Of a DNA stretch of 64,000 bases, positions 1-9,055 are shown piece by piece. This DNA comes from Desulfosarcina alkanivorans (lineage in GTDB: Bacteria > Desulfobacterota > Desulfobacteria > Desulfobacterales > Desulfosarcinaceae), in the NCBI RefSeq assembly GCF_009688945.1, contig NZ_AP021874.1:5456001-5520000 (forward strand), read 5' to 3'. The translations under genes were made by a program, and so were the position numbers. The first letter of the stretch is position 1, and every line of letters begins with the position of its first letter. The notes below the pieces were generated by a model that saw only the letters and a program-made list of their open reading frames with translations, had not been told where the DNA came from and made no database searches.

Positions 1-1443
1 GTGACGGTCAACGACCAGGGTAGCACCGGCACCGATCCGGGGACCAGCGGCGACGGCAGTTCAGAAGAAGGCCGCGCCAGCCAGACCATCAATATCACGG
101 CGGTCAATGACCCCGCCACGGTCAGCAGCGCCAGTCAGGCCCTGACCGAGACCGATGCGGCGCTTACTGCCAGCGGAACCCTCACCAGCACGGACGTGGA
201 TAACCCGGACGATGCCTTTACGGCCGACACCATTGTGGGCACCATCGGTACTTGCACCATCGATTCGGCCGGGGTCTGGTCCTTTACCGCCAACAGCGCC
301 TTCGACAGCCTGAACGTCGGGGACAACGTCAGCGAGACATTCACCGTCACCAGTATTGACGGCACCGCCAGCACGGTCACGGTTCAGATCAACGGCACCA
401 ACGATGTGCCAGCCTTTGATTCAGCCGCGATTACCGGCGCCACCCAGGACCTGCCATACAGCGACACAATTGCAACCAGCGATGTGGACGGCGACGACCT
501 GACCATCAGCGCCACCACCCTGCCGGCCTGGCTGACCATGGTGGACAACGGAGACGGTACCGCCACCCTGTCGGGTACTCCGTCCCAGGCGGAGATCGGC
601 AATCACGACGTGGAGCTGGCCGTCTCCGACGGCTTTCTCGCCGGTACGCAGCGTTTTTCCGTCCAGGTGGCCGGCACGAGTGAGCCAGACCCAGACCAGG
701 ACGCCAACAGTGGTTCCGGGCAGGATTTCGAAGATTCCGACACAGATGAAGAAGATGGCCCGGTCATCCAGGATCCGTCAGACCAGGCGCCTGTCGATCC
801 CCAGATTGAAGATGATCCGGTTTTGCCGACTGACGACAATTTGACGCCCGATGATTCTTCAGACGTGGCCAATCCGTCGCCGGGAACGCCGGGTCCGAAA
901 GCTGAAAACCCGGAGAAAATTATTTTCCTGACCGATGAAAACGATTCGGGCCAACGGTCTGAAAGCCGCAGGGACGATCGTGCCTTCACCTATTTCGACA
1001 ACGATCTGTACAAAGATATCGCTGCTGAAAATTATTTGCCTTTCAATGACCAGGCGGCTGAACATACCCCGGTGAACTATGAACTGGCAGATATGGACGG
1101 CATAGATTTTGCTGATAACGCTTGGGAGCAGTTTGTTGACAATCCGGATTACGATCTGCTGCGAGAGGAAATCGACGGGACATTCAGATCGGAGCAAGAG
1201 GCCAATGCGTTAAAAACGAAAATCGTCACCGCATCCATGACGACCTTCACCGTCGGTATCGTCAGTTACCTGTTGCGGGCCGGATCCATGGTTGCCAGCA
1301 TGATGTCGACACTGCCGCTCTGGCGCGGCTTTGACCCGATTATCATTCTGTCCGGGAAGAAAAAAGATAAAAAAGGCAAGGATGAGATGGCCGAGGGCAC
1401 GGAACAGCGACCGGAAACCATTTTCGACAGCGAAACGGAATGA
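1..1443 (+). CDS. VCBS/Ig-repeat surface adhesin, C-terminal part (5' end outside window)
   Basis: The reading frame is open from base 1, so this is the end of a longer protein. Visible residues about 25-135 form a VCBS-type repeat (starts at NDPATVSS, ends at INGTNDVPAF). Residues about 136-225 look like a putative Ig (He_PIG) domain with LPAWLTMVDNGDGTATLSGTP. An acidic, Asp/Pro-rich linker follows (about 228-300), then a Tyr/Asp-rich stretch, one hydrophobic segment near residues 405-425 and a Lys-rich tail. Such domains occur in giant secreted or cell-surface adhesins. No RTX nonapeptides are visible in this part, so type I secretion is inferred only from the TolC gene downstream. The stop codon overlaps the start of the GGDEF/EAL gene (ATGA), which suggests translational coupling. 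Confidence 0.8.
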   Translation: MTVNDQGSTGTDPGTSGDGSSEEGRASQTINITAVNDPATVSSASQALTETDAALTASGTLTSTDVDNPDDAFTADTIVGTIGTCTIDSAGVWSFTANSAFDSLNVGDNVSETFTVTSIDGTASTVTVQINGTNDVPAFDSAAITGATQDLPYSDTIATSDVDGDDLTISATTLPAWLTMVDNGDGTATLSGTPSQAEIGNHDVELAVSDGFLAGTQRFSVQVAGTSEPDPDQDANSGSGQDFEDSDTDEEDGPVIQDPSDQAPVDPQIEDDPVLPTDDNLTPDDSSDVANPSPGTPGPKAENPEKIIFLTDENDSGQRSESRRDDRAFTYFDNDLYKDIAAENYLPFNDQAAEHTPVNYELADMDGIDFADNAWEQFVDNPDYDLLREEIDGTFRSEQEANALKTKIVTASMTTFTVGIVSYLLRAGSMVASMMSTLPLWRGFDPIIILSGKKKDKKGKDEMAEGTEQRPETIFDSETE

Positions 1444-4427
1444 TTTTTAAATCGCCCGCCATACGGCTCAGCTTCGCACTGGCGATACTGACGGTCAACC
1501 TGCTGTTTCTGGCCGATCTGATCGGACTCGTTCCCGACGGGACCGATTCGGCCTTGGAACTGCGCAAGGGGCTCAGCGAGTCCCTGGCATTCCAATTTGC
1601 TGCCGCCGCCCGGAAAAATGATTTTCAAACCATCCGGAACACGCTTCGGGGGGTGGTGGAACGTAACGATGACATCCGCTCTGCTGCCATTCGCACCGAA
1701 GATGGCGAGTTGATCGCCCTTGCGGGTGAGCACCTGGGCCACTGGATGCCTCCGGCCGACGGCAAATCGACGCCCACCCACATCAACGTGCCCGTGTATC
1801 GAAATGATGCCAAATGGGCAACGGTGGAAATCCGCTTTGCCCCGTTCTGGGCGGGCAGCCTGGCATCCGGGTTTGGCGGTTCTTTCGCCTGGCTGCTGGT
1901 GTTCGTCGGGCTGAGCTGTTTTCTCTGCTATTTTTTAGTGATCAAACGGACCCTGCGCGAACTCGATCCGACCGCGGTGATTCCCCGACGGGTGCAAAAA
2001 GCCTTCGATGTGCTTCACGAAGGGGTAATGATGCTGGACAGAAAGGAACAAATCGTGATGGCGAATGCATCCTTTGCGAGTCTGTTCGGCAAATTCCCCA
2101 CGGAACTGGTCGGCCTGAAAGGGTCGGAACTGGGCTGGCTGGATTGCCGAACTCCGAGGCAGGTCAGCCAACTGCCCTGGTTCAAGGTGCTGAAAGAGAA
2201 TCAGGACCACCAGGGCGCCCTGTTGAGCCTTAAGAACAATAAAGGCACCACTACCAAGCTGGCGGTCGCTGCCGCCATGGTAACCGACAATGGCGGCAAG
2301 TGTCGCGGCGCCCTGGTCACCTTTGACGATATCACCCAATTGGAGGAAAAAAATTTCGAGCTGAGCGCCATGCTTGAAAATCTTCAGCTGGCCAACGATG
2401 AAATCAAATCCAAAAGCCAGGAACTGGAAATTCTGGCCAATTGCGATCCCCTGACCCTGTGCCTGAACCGACGCTCGCTGGCGTCTAAATTTGACGGACT
2501 GTTTGCCCGGGCCAAGGCAAGCGAGGCCAATCTGTCCTGCATCATGGTGGATATCGATTTTTTCAAATCGGTCAATGACAATTATGGTCATTCAACCGGG
2601 GATCAGGTGATCAAGGCAGTTGCCGATGTTCTGAAAACCGGAACCCGTGATAACGACCTGGTCGGGCGCTATGGCGGCGAAGAGTTCTGCGTGGTCCTGC
2701 CCAGCCTGAACCTCGACATGGCCGTCAAGATTGCCGAGCGGATTCGTCAGACCCTTGAAAAGCGATCCTGTTCGGGGGTCAACATTACCATCAGCCTGGG
2801 CGTTTCTTCCCTGGGTTCAGACACCAACAAACCGGACGAGTTGATCGACCAGGCTGACAAAGCCCTTTATGCAGCAAAAAAAAGCGGAAGGAATCGGGTT
2901 GTCGCCTGGGGGAAAGACTTAAACCTGGGTGCCGCAGGTCATGGCGGGGCGCAGAACCGGCAACCGATGCCTCAGTCGAGCCTGCCGGCAGGGGCCGAAC
3001 CCGATCCTGATCACAGCCGGCTGCAGCAACGGGTGCAGGAGCTCGAGGGCCTGCTGGAAAAACGCACCCTCGAGCTGGAACACTATGACATGTACGATTT
3101 CAAAACCGGTTTGCCGACCCGTTCCCTGTTCGATGATCGGATCGGCCATGAGATCGCCAGGGCCAGGCGGGCGAACTATCTGGTTGCGGTATTGTCAATG
3201 ACCATCGACACGATCAAACGGGTTCACGAAACACTCGGATACAGGGCTGCCGAACAATTGGTGAAAGCCTGCGGCCAACGCTTGAATGATGTCTTACGTG
3301 AGAATATCGACACGGTTGCCGTCATCGATAATTACAACGGCATGTCGACGGTCTCGCTGGTCAACCAGACGGATTTCGGTATCCTGCTGACCGATATCAG
3401 GCAGGTCGACCATGTGACCTGGGTGATGAAACGCCTGCTGGACACCTTTGAAAAACCGTTCACGATCAAGGGGAACGAAATTTATGCATCCGTCTATTTC
3501 GGGGTCAGTATTTTTCCCCACGATGGACGGACGGTGGACCAGTTGTACAGCAGTGCGACCAATGCCTGCAGTTATGCAAAAAAACTCAATGGCAAGGACC
3601 GTTATCTGTTTGCTTCGCAGAACCTGAACGATATGGCGGCCAGCCAGCTGAAGATTGAAAACCGACTGCATGAAGCCATCGCTAACGATGAACTGCGGCT
3701 GCACTACCAGCCAAAGATCGAATCGGCAACAGGGCGGATCGCCGGTTTCGAGGCGCTGCTGCGCTGGCAGAGTGCCGAACTGGGGGCTGTCCCTCCGGAT
3801 CAATTCATTCCGGTCGCCGAACAGTCCGGCCAGATTGACAGGATCGGCGACTGGGTGATCCACAGGGTTTGCCGGCAGCTTCGAACGTGGATGGATATGG
3901 GGCTGGCGGTCAGTCCGGTCGCGGTCAACATTTCGGGGGTTCAATTGCGCCGGATGAATCTGGTCGGTCGGATCCGGAACATTCTGGATGAATTCAACAT
4001 CGACACCGGTCTGCTTGAAATCGAACTGACGGAAAGCTCGTTGGTCAATACCACTGACCAGTCGATTGCCGTTTTGAAAAAGATCAGGGAGATGGGACTT
4101 CGGGTAAGCATGGACGATTTTGGAACCGGGTACTCTTCGCTCGCCTATCTGAAGAATATCCCCCTGTCCTGCCTGAAAATAGACAGGGCCTTTATATCCG
4201 ATATCAACAAAAATGAAACCGCCGACAAGCTGATCGCATCGATCGTTTCCATGGCTCATGGGCTGGGGCTCGAGGTCGTCGCGGAGGGGGTTGAAGAAAA
4301 ACATCAGGCTGACCACCTGACAGCCCTGGGCTGTGAATACCTGCAGGGCTATTATTTCGGCCGTGCGGTGCCTCACCATGAGGCTGCGGGCCTGTTACAA
4401 AAACAACCGATGACGATGACGGGGTAG
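1440..4427 (+). CDS. Membrane-bound PAS-GGDEF-degenerate GGDEF-EAL cyclic di-GMP protein
   Basis: A 995-residue inner-membrane signalling protein. Hydrophobic segments at about 9-30 and 148-168 bracket a periplasmic sensor region. A PAS-like domain follows (about 185-300) and a short coiled coil (305-335). The first GGDEF domain has an intact GGEEF signature at 412-416 and a product-inhibition RxxD site (RDND, 403-406) exactly five residues upstream, so it should make c-di-GMP. A second GGDEF-like domain (about 555-720) has lost the signature (NQTDFGILL). The EAL domain (about 740-985) keeps FEALLRW, DDFGTGYSSL and VAEGVE, consistent with c-di-GMP phosphodiesterase activity. The gene overlaps the adhesin gene by 4 bp and precedes HDOD and TolC genes. 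A role in controlling adhesin export or retention, as in LapD-type systems, is inferred. Confidence 0.9.
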   Translation: MIFKSPAIRLSFALAILTVNLLFLADLIGLVPDGTDSALELRKGLSESLAFQFAAAARKNDFQTIRNTLRGVVERNDDIRSAAIRTEDGELIALAGEHLGHWMPPADGKSTPTHINVPVYRNDAKWATVEIRFAPFWAGSLASGFGGSFAWLLVFVGLSCFLCYFLVIKRTLRELDPTAVIPRRVQKAFDVLHEGVMMLDRKEQIVMANASFASLFGKFPTELVGLKGSELGWLDCRTPRQVSQLPWFKVLKENQDHQGALLSLKNNKGTTTKLAVAAAMVTDNGGKCRGALVTFDDITQLEEKNFELSAMLENLQLANDEIKSKSQELEILANCDPLTLCLNRRSLASKFDGLFARAKASEANLSCIMVDIDFFKSVNDNYGHSTGDQVIKAVADVLKTGTRDNDLVGRYGGEEFCVVLPSLNLDMAVKIAERIRQTLEKRSCSGVNITISLGVSSLGSDTNKPDELIDQADKALYAAKKSGRNRVVAWGKDLNLGAAGHGGAQNRQPMPQSSLPAGAEPDPDHSRLQQRVQELEGLLEKRTLELEHYDMYDFKTGLPTRSLFDDRIGHEIARARRANYLVAVLSMTIDTIKRVHETLGYRAAEQLVKACGQRLNDVLRENIDTVAVIDNYNGMSTVSLVNQTDFGILLTDIRQVDHVTWVMKRLLDTFEKPFTIKGNEIYASVYFGVSIFPHDGRTVDQLYSSATNACSYAKKLNGKDRYLFASQNLNDMAASQLKIENRLHEAIANDELRLHYQPKIESATGRIAGFEALLRWQSAELGAVPPDQFIPVAEQSGQIDRIGDWVIHRVCRQLRTWMDMGLAVSPVAVNISGVQLRRMNLVGRIRNILDEFNIDTGLLEIELTESSLVNTTDQSIAVLKKIREMGLRVSMDDFGTGYSSLAYLKNIPLSCLKIDRAFISDINKNETADKLIASIVSMAHGLGLEVVAEGVEEKHQADHLTALGCEYLQGYYFGRAVPHHEAAGLLQKQPMTMTG

Positions 4428-4446
4428 TGCTGTAAAGCTGAGACTT

Positions 4447-4592
4447 GAAATTGGAAAATAGAAATTGGGGAGAAATAAAACGCTTTTACGCATTGGATGC
4501 TAACAAAATGGCCATGGGGCCACAGGAAATTGATTGCGTTCATCTATCTTACAGAAGCATGACAGTCAAATTTCCAATTTCTAATTTCATTT
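4447..4592. repeat. AT-rich inverted repeat pair at the 5' end of the HDOD gene
   Basis: GAAATTGG/AGAAATTGG motifs at 4447-4468 recur in inverted form (CCAATTTCTAATTTC) at 4574-4588. The arms could pair across about 105 bases. This repeat lies where an upstream TTG start (4445) would place coding sequence, which argues for a later start of the HDOD gene. Confidence 0.45.
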
Positions 4593-5464
4593 CCCGGTTT
4601 AACCGGGTTCGTTCGCAAGAAAGGCAGGCCGTGTTCAAAAAAGTTGCACAATCCGCACAACTGGTGTCCTTGCCGGACATCTATCTGAAGTTGAAAGAAC
4701 TGATCGACGACCCGGATTATACCATGGCGGAAGTCGCCCTTCTGGTAGGGCGTGATCCGGGTATGGCCGCGCGCTTTCTGCGGGTCGTCAACAGTCCCCT
4801 GAACCGAAGGGCGGTCAAAATCGAAACCGTCAGTCATGCCGTCAGTCTGCTGGGAATTCGCCAGGTGCATGATATTGTTCTTACTGCTTCGGTCGCCGAA
4901 GCTTTTTCCGGCATCCAGACGGATGTGATGAATATGAAAAAATTCTGGCAGGGTAGTTTTTACTGTGCCGTGATGACCAAACGACTTGCTCTTGAATGCG
5001 GGATAATGGACACTGACCGGCTGTTCGTGATAGGTCTGTTGCACGACATCGGCCATTTGTTCATGTACTTGTCGATTCCTGAAGCGGCTCAGCAGGCTGT
5101 ATTGACCGCCAGAGATCTGGATCGTCCGCTGTACCAGGTGGAAAGGGAACAACTCGGGTTCGATTACGCCAGATTGGGGGGCGTGGTCATGAAGCAGTGG
5201 GATCTGCCCAAAATCTTTCAGGTCATCACCTTCTTTCACCCTGAACCGGGCCAAGCCGATCGGTTCACCGAGGAAACTGCGTTGCTGCATCTCAGCGCTC
5301 TGCTGGTGATGTCCGACCTGGAAAACGGTGACTTCGGGAAGGGCGCATTTTCTGTCGACCCTTCGGCCATGCAGACAGCCGGTCTGACTGAAGAACAGTG
5401 TCTTGATCTGAGGCGCACGGCGGCAAGTGAGTTTGCTGAAGTTTCAGACAGCCTTTTTCTATAG
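4558..5464 (+). CDS. HDOD domain protein
   Basis: The HDOD domain starts near VFKKVAQSAQLVSLPDIYLKL and spans about 200 residues. It includes the typical LVGRDPGMAARFLRVVNS helix, the segment VSHAVSLLGIRQVHDIVL, and GLLHDIGHLFMY. HDOD proteins are non-catalytic relatives of HD phosphohydrolases, found with c-di-GMP and chemotaxis genes. That fits the GGDEF/EAL gene ending about 130 bases upstream. The start is uncertain: ATG 4558 is used, but GTG 4631, just before the domain and behind an AAAGG-like sequence, is also plausible, as is ATG 4507. Function within the locus is inferred only. Confidence 0.8.
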
Positions 5465-5507
5465 CAGCGAATAGATCGTATTTTGTCTGGTTGTGATAGG
5501 CCTTGCC

Positions 5508-7478
5508 ATGACAGTAGCAAAACTTATATTCTTCCTGACTTTTTTTTCCTGTTGGATTGCGCCTGTTCCGTCAATTGCATCCGCTCGGGTGACAACGCTA
5601 TTCCAGTCGGTTGAGCAGGCGCTCAAATTCAGCCCGCAGCTGCAGGCAGTGGCCCATTACCATGATGCGGCCGAGTACGACCTTAAAAAAGCCCGGGCAC
5701 GGTATCGCCCTTCCGTTGATCTCATGCTCGGTTATGGCCTGGAGCAGCACAGTGACAGCGTTACCCGGCTGCCCGAGGCCGATCCCTCCGACAGCGATTG
5801 GGATTCCCGGGGAGACGCCTCGCTCCGGTTGACCCAGAATGTGTGGGACGGGGGAGAAACCCGCCATCAGGTTTCCATCCAGAAGGCACTGCTGGATTCA
5901 GCCGATTTCGACGTTCTTGAATCCACCCAGTCCATTGCTCTGGATGCGATCAATGCTCACCTCGAGGTTTACCTGCAGCGGGAGCTGGTCGCCCTTGCAG
6001 AAAATGATCTCGAGGTTCACCAGGACATTTACCGGGGGCTTTCCGAGATCGAGCGGGCGGGGACCGGGAACATTGCCGATGTTACCCAGACCCGGGCCCG
6101 TCTGGCGCGCGCCCGGTCAATCCTGATCATCAGCAAGGGCGATCTCGACAGTGCTGTGGCCAACTATGAGCGCGTGACGGGCACGAAACCGGGAACGGTG
6201 GCATTTGCCGATGTACCGGATACGATGCCGATTTCCCTGAAGGAGGCATTGACGTGGACGGAAGAGAAAAATCCAGGGCTGCTGGCCATTAACGCCAGTC
6301 TCAAGGAGGCCGAAGCAAGAGTGGGCCTGGCCCGCTCCGCATACAAACCCAAACTCAATGTCGAGTTGAGCAGCCGATACTACGATCAGCTGGATGGGGA
6401 TCCCTCCTGGCAGCACACCAACGATGCCATGCTGGTTCTGCGGTGGAACCTGTTTAACGGGGGGCAGGACCGGGAAGCGGCCAACGCGGCCCTGTCGAGG
6501 AAGTATCAACGCCGCTCGACCCGGGATGACAGGCTGATTGAATTGAAAGAATCGACCGCTGCCGCCTGGGCCGAATACCTTTCCCTGAAAAGCCAGAAGA
6601 CGGCCTACCGGGAAGCGGTGGCCTCGAGCGAAAAGACCTTCGATGCCTACCTGCAGCAATACAGCGTGTCGCGGCGAAGTCTTCTCGATGTGTTGAATGC
6701 CGAGAAAGAATACTTCCAGTCTGCCCGTCAACTGGTTTCCGTCATTGTCCGTGAAATCCTTACGGCTTATCGCATTTTGAATCTGGGCGGGTCACTGCAG
6801 GTCGTTGAGCATCCGGGAGATCCGGACACGGCTGCCGAACTCAGCCGACTGTCCCAGGCCATCGGTTTTCCCGATGCGGCGCAATCGACGCCCTTCCAGC
6901 CCCGGTCGCAAGCCTTTACCGCCATTGACACAACGCCTTCCGACCGGCCCGATGCAGCCACTGAAAAAGACCCTTTCGCCATGCAGGAAGAGGCGGCAAC
7001 AACTTCTTCAGCCGACCGCGATACCCTTTTTTCGATAGCGATCGGTCCCTGCACCAATGAGCGGTTGGTGGAACAGGTCAGCGAGATGCTGCACAACCGT
7101 GGGTTGGAGGCCCGGCAGACTCCGGGAACCGGCACCGTGAGGTTCACGCGACTGCTGGAGGGCGTGTACTTTCCTGAAGCGGCCTACGCACGCCTGGAAG
7201 CGGTTAAACAAGTGGCCGATGCCTTTGTCCTGCCGGAAGCCGGCAAGCTTGCCATCTATGTCGGTTCCTTTCAGAATCACGAAGCGGCCATTCGCCATGC
7301 GCAGGTGCTTGCCGGGAAAAATATCGCGGTGACCCCGGTTGCGGCCCAAATCGAAAGACAGGGCACGATGCTGGTTGTCCGGCGGGTTGACCGGGAAACC
7401 GCCGAGTCCATTTCCAGACAGGTGTCGCGCATCGGGCTGAGCGCAACCGTCACCGGGCCGGATTTTATCGAGGACTGA
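5508..7478 (+). CDS. TolC-family outer-membrane efflux/secretion protein with C-terminal SPOR domain
   Basis: The start at ATG 5508 gives a signal peptide ending near IASA; GTG 5493 is an alternative. Residues about 30-440 form a TolC/OEP protein with two repeats of long helices: SVEQALKFSPQLQAVAHYHDAA and, in the second half, LKEALTWTEEKNPGLLAINA. It also has NVWDGGETRHQVS and LFNGGQDREAAN motifs. TolC proteins are trimeric outer-membrane channels for type I secretion or efflux. A low-complexity linker (about 450-510) leads to a C-terminal SPOR-like region with KLAIYVGSFQNHEAAIRHA. SPOR domains bind peptidoglycan at denuded glycan strands, so the channel may be tethered to the cell wall or division site. 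It follows the adhesin, GGDEF/EAL and HDOD genes on the same strand, which supports a role in adhesin export. The partner ABC transporter and membrane-fusion protein are not in the window. Confidence 0.87.
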   Translation: MTVAKLIFFLTFFSCWIAPVPSIASARVTTLFQSVEQALKFSPQLQAVAHYHDAAEYDLKKARARYRPSVDLMLGYGLEQHSDSVTRLPEADPSDSDWDSRGDASLRLTQNVWDGGETRHQVSIQKALLDSADFDVLESTQSIALDAINAHLEVYLQRELVALAENDLEVHQDIYRGLSEIERAGTGNIADVTQTRARLARARSILIISKGDLDSAVANYERVTGTKPGTVAFADVPDTMPISLKEALTWTEEKNPGLLAINASLKEAEARVGLARSAYKPKLNVELSSRYYDQLDGDPSWQHTNDAMLVLRWNLFNGGQDREAANAALSRKYQRRSTRDDRLIELKESTAAAWAEYLSLKSQKTAYREAVASSEKTFDAYLQQYSVSRRSLLDVLNAEKEYFQSARQLVSVIVREILTAYRILNLGGSLQVVEHPGDPDTAAELSRLSQAIGFPDAAQSTPFQPRSQAFTAIDTTPSDRPDAATEKDPFAMQEEAATTSSADRDTLFSIAIGPCTNERLVEQVSEMLHNRGLEARQTPGTGTVRFTRLLEGVYFPEAAYARLEAVKQVADAFVLPEAGKLAIYVGSFQNHEAAIRHAQVLAGKNIAVTPVAAQIERQGTMLVVRRVDRETAESISRQVSRIGLSATVTGPDFIED

Positions 7479-7876
7479 TTCGCTCCCTTGCCGGGCTTTT
7501 CCACAGCCGGCGGGCAACCTTTTCCCTGGCCCAGGTGCCACCGCCGGTATCCTTAACTCACCGTTAAATTTCTCACCCGGGGGCGCCCACCAAAGGGTGG
7601 GGCATAAAAAGGTGATCGTGAGCGGGCGGGCGCCGGGTTTTGAACCTGCCTTGACAACCCCGTCTGACCTGAACTAATAATCATCAGTTGCTCAGTTTTG
7701 ATTCGTTCCCCCCCCGTATCCCGAATTGCACCTGACCGCTCCGGACTGTCCAAGTCGTTTCTACCCGCGGCATTGATAACCGGACGCAAATCAAATCTGA
7801 GCCTAATCTCGCCCCTTTTCCATTTTCCCTACATAATGTTCCGAAAACATTTTCGCCTGTCGAGGAAAACAGTGCG
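7479..7876. other. Intergenic region with small hairpin
   Basis: No convincing gene in these 398 bases. A short GC-rich hairpin (GCCCACC/GGTGGGGC, 7585-7603) lacks a T-run, so it is not called a terminator. A possible sigma-70 promoter lies at 7651-7680 (separate entry). Confidence 0.5.
7651..7680 (+). promoter_or_regulatory. Possible sigma-70 promoter upstream of the TAXI gene
   Basis: TTGACA (7651-7656) and TAATAA (7675-7680) are separated by 18 bases. The gene start is about 195 bases further on, so a long 5' UTR would be implied. Confidence 0.35.
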
Positions 7877-8878
7877 ATGCGAATCACGTTAATGATCAAA
7901 CGGCTGTTTATCACGTGCCTGGCTGTTCTTGCCGGCCTGCCTGTGCTGCCGGCTAACGCTGAATCCACCCATGTAACCATGGGCGGCAAGGGTATTTCCG
8001 ACCCCTATTTCCCGACTGCCGGCACCATAGCAACATCGGTCAATCAGACACGCACCATTCATGGGTTCCGTGTCACGGTGAAATCGAGACGCGAATCGAT
8101 TTCCGTCATCAATGCCGTCATTTCCGGTGACCTCGACTTTGGCGTGGTCCACGGGCGGCGGATATTCCAGGCCTGCAACGGCCTGGTGGGATGGGAAGGG
8201 CGGCCCCAGAGCGAGCTGCGCAGTGTCTTCACCGTTCAAGCGGAACAGGTTGCGCTGATTACCCTGGCTGGATCGGGCATCCGGACGATCAAAGACCTCG
8301 AGGGCCGGCGTGTGTTCACCGGCGGTGTGCGCTCCGACCTGCGTGATACCGTCATGGATATTCTCAAGGCGGCCGGAATTGACCCCCATCGTGGGATAAG
8401 GGCGACCGGTGCTGCGGCCGAAGAAGCACCCGGACTGATGATGGATGCTTCAATCGACGCTTTTTTTTATCTGATGGGAACCACGAACAGGGCCTTTTGG
8501 GAATTGGTCTCGACGGCTGAGGCCGTGCGCCTGGTTCCCGTCTCCGGTTCGGGCATCGACGAAATGACGGAAGCGGATCCGTTCTATGAAAAGTCGATCA
8601 TCCGACTGAAGCACTTTCCGTATTTTGCGAATACATCCGATGTTGACACCATCGGCGTCAAAGCTGGGCTGGTAACCGCGGCCCGGGTCCCTGACAAGAT
8701 TGTCCATACCCTTATCCGGGAGGTGTTCAACCGTGTTGATGAAGTTAAAAAAAGGCAACCGGCGGCGGTGGTGATGACAAGAGCGGCGATGGCTGAGGGT
8801 ATGGTTGCGCCGGTCCACCCGGGCGCCGAAACGTTTTATCGGCAGTCGGGTATCGCCCATAGCCTTCTACGCCCGTAA
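7877..8878 (+). CDS. TAXI-family TRAP transporter solute-binding protein
   Basis: 333 residues. An N-terminal signal peptide (cleavage near ANAES) directs it to the periplasm. The TAXI fold is recognised from VTMGGKGISDPYFPTAGTIA at the start of the mature protein, the central SGDLDFGVVHGRRIFQA motif, IKDLEGRRVFTGGVRSD and VMDILKAAGI. TAXI proteins deliver organic acids such as dicarboxylates to TRAP membrane subunits, but no DctM/DctQ-like genes are adjacent. It may therefore serve a distant permease, or act as an orphan sensor. GAGG at 7862 is a moderate ribosome-binding site. A GC hairpin (8882-8911) without a T-run follows the stop codon. Confidence 0.85.
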   Translation: MRITLMIKRLFITCLAVLAGLPVLPANAESTHVTMGGKGISDPYFPTAGTIATSVNQTRTIHGFRVTVKSRRESISVINAVISGDLDFGVVHGRRIFQACNGLVGWEGRPQSELRSVFTVQAEQVALITLAGSGIRTIKDLEGRRVFTGGVRSDLRDTVMDILKAAGIDPHRGIRATGAAAEEAPGLMMDASIDAFFYLMGTTNRAFWELVSTAEAVRLVPVSGSGIDEMTEADPFYEKSIIRLKHFPYFANTSDVDTIGVKAGLVTAARVPDKIVHTLIREVFNRVDEVKKRQPAAVVMTRAAMAEGMVAPVHPGAETFYRQSGIAHSLLRP

Positions 8879-9055
8879 TACCCTGCGCCGCGGACATTTC
8901 GGGTGCGCAGGAGATCATCGCATGGATGTATAGATAAGAGCGGTTGGAAAGGAGGTGAACAAGGCATCATGCAACAGTGACTGGGGAATTGCCATTCGTT
9001 TTTGAATCGGCCTGTCTGCCTTGCACACTAAGGTGACCCGCGGAAAAGGAGGAGC

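Noticed and set aside
3294-4379. 361-codon frame on the minus strand
   Set aside because: Antisense to the EAL domain; no domain match.
7585-7603. Hairpin after the TolC gene as a terminator
   Set aside because: Short GC stem with no T-run and about 105 bases after the stop.
8948-9005. A perfect AAAGGAGGTGA sequence followed by a 16-codon GTG frame or a 3-codon ATG frame
   Set aside because: Very short frames with no features; possibly a decayed start region, but nothing supports a peptide.
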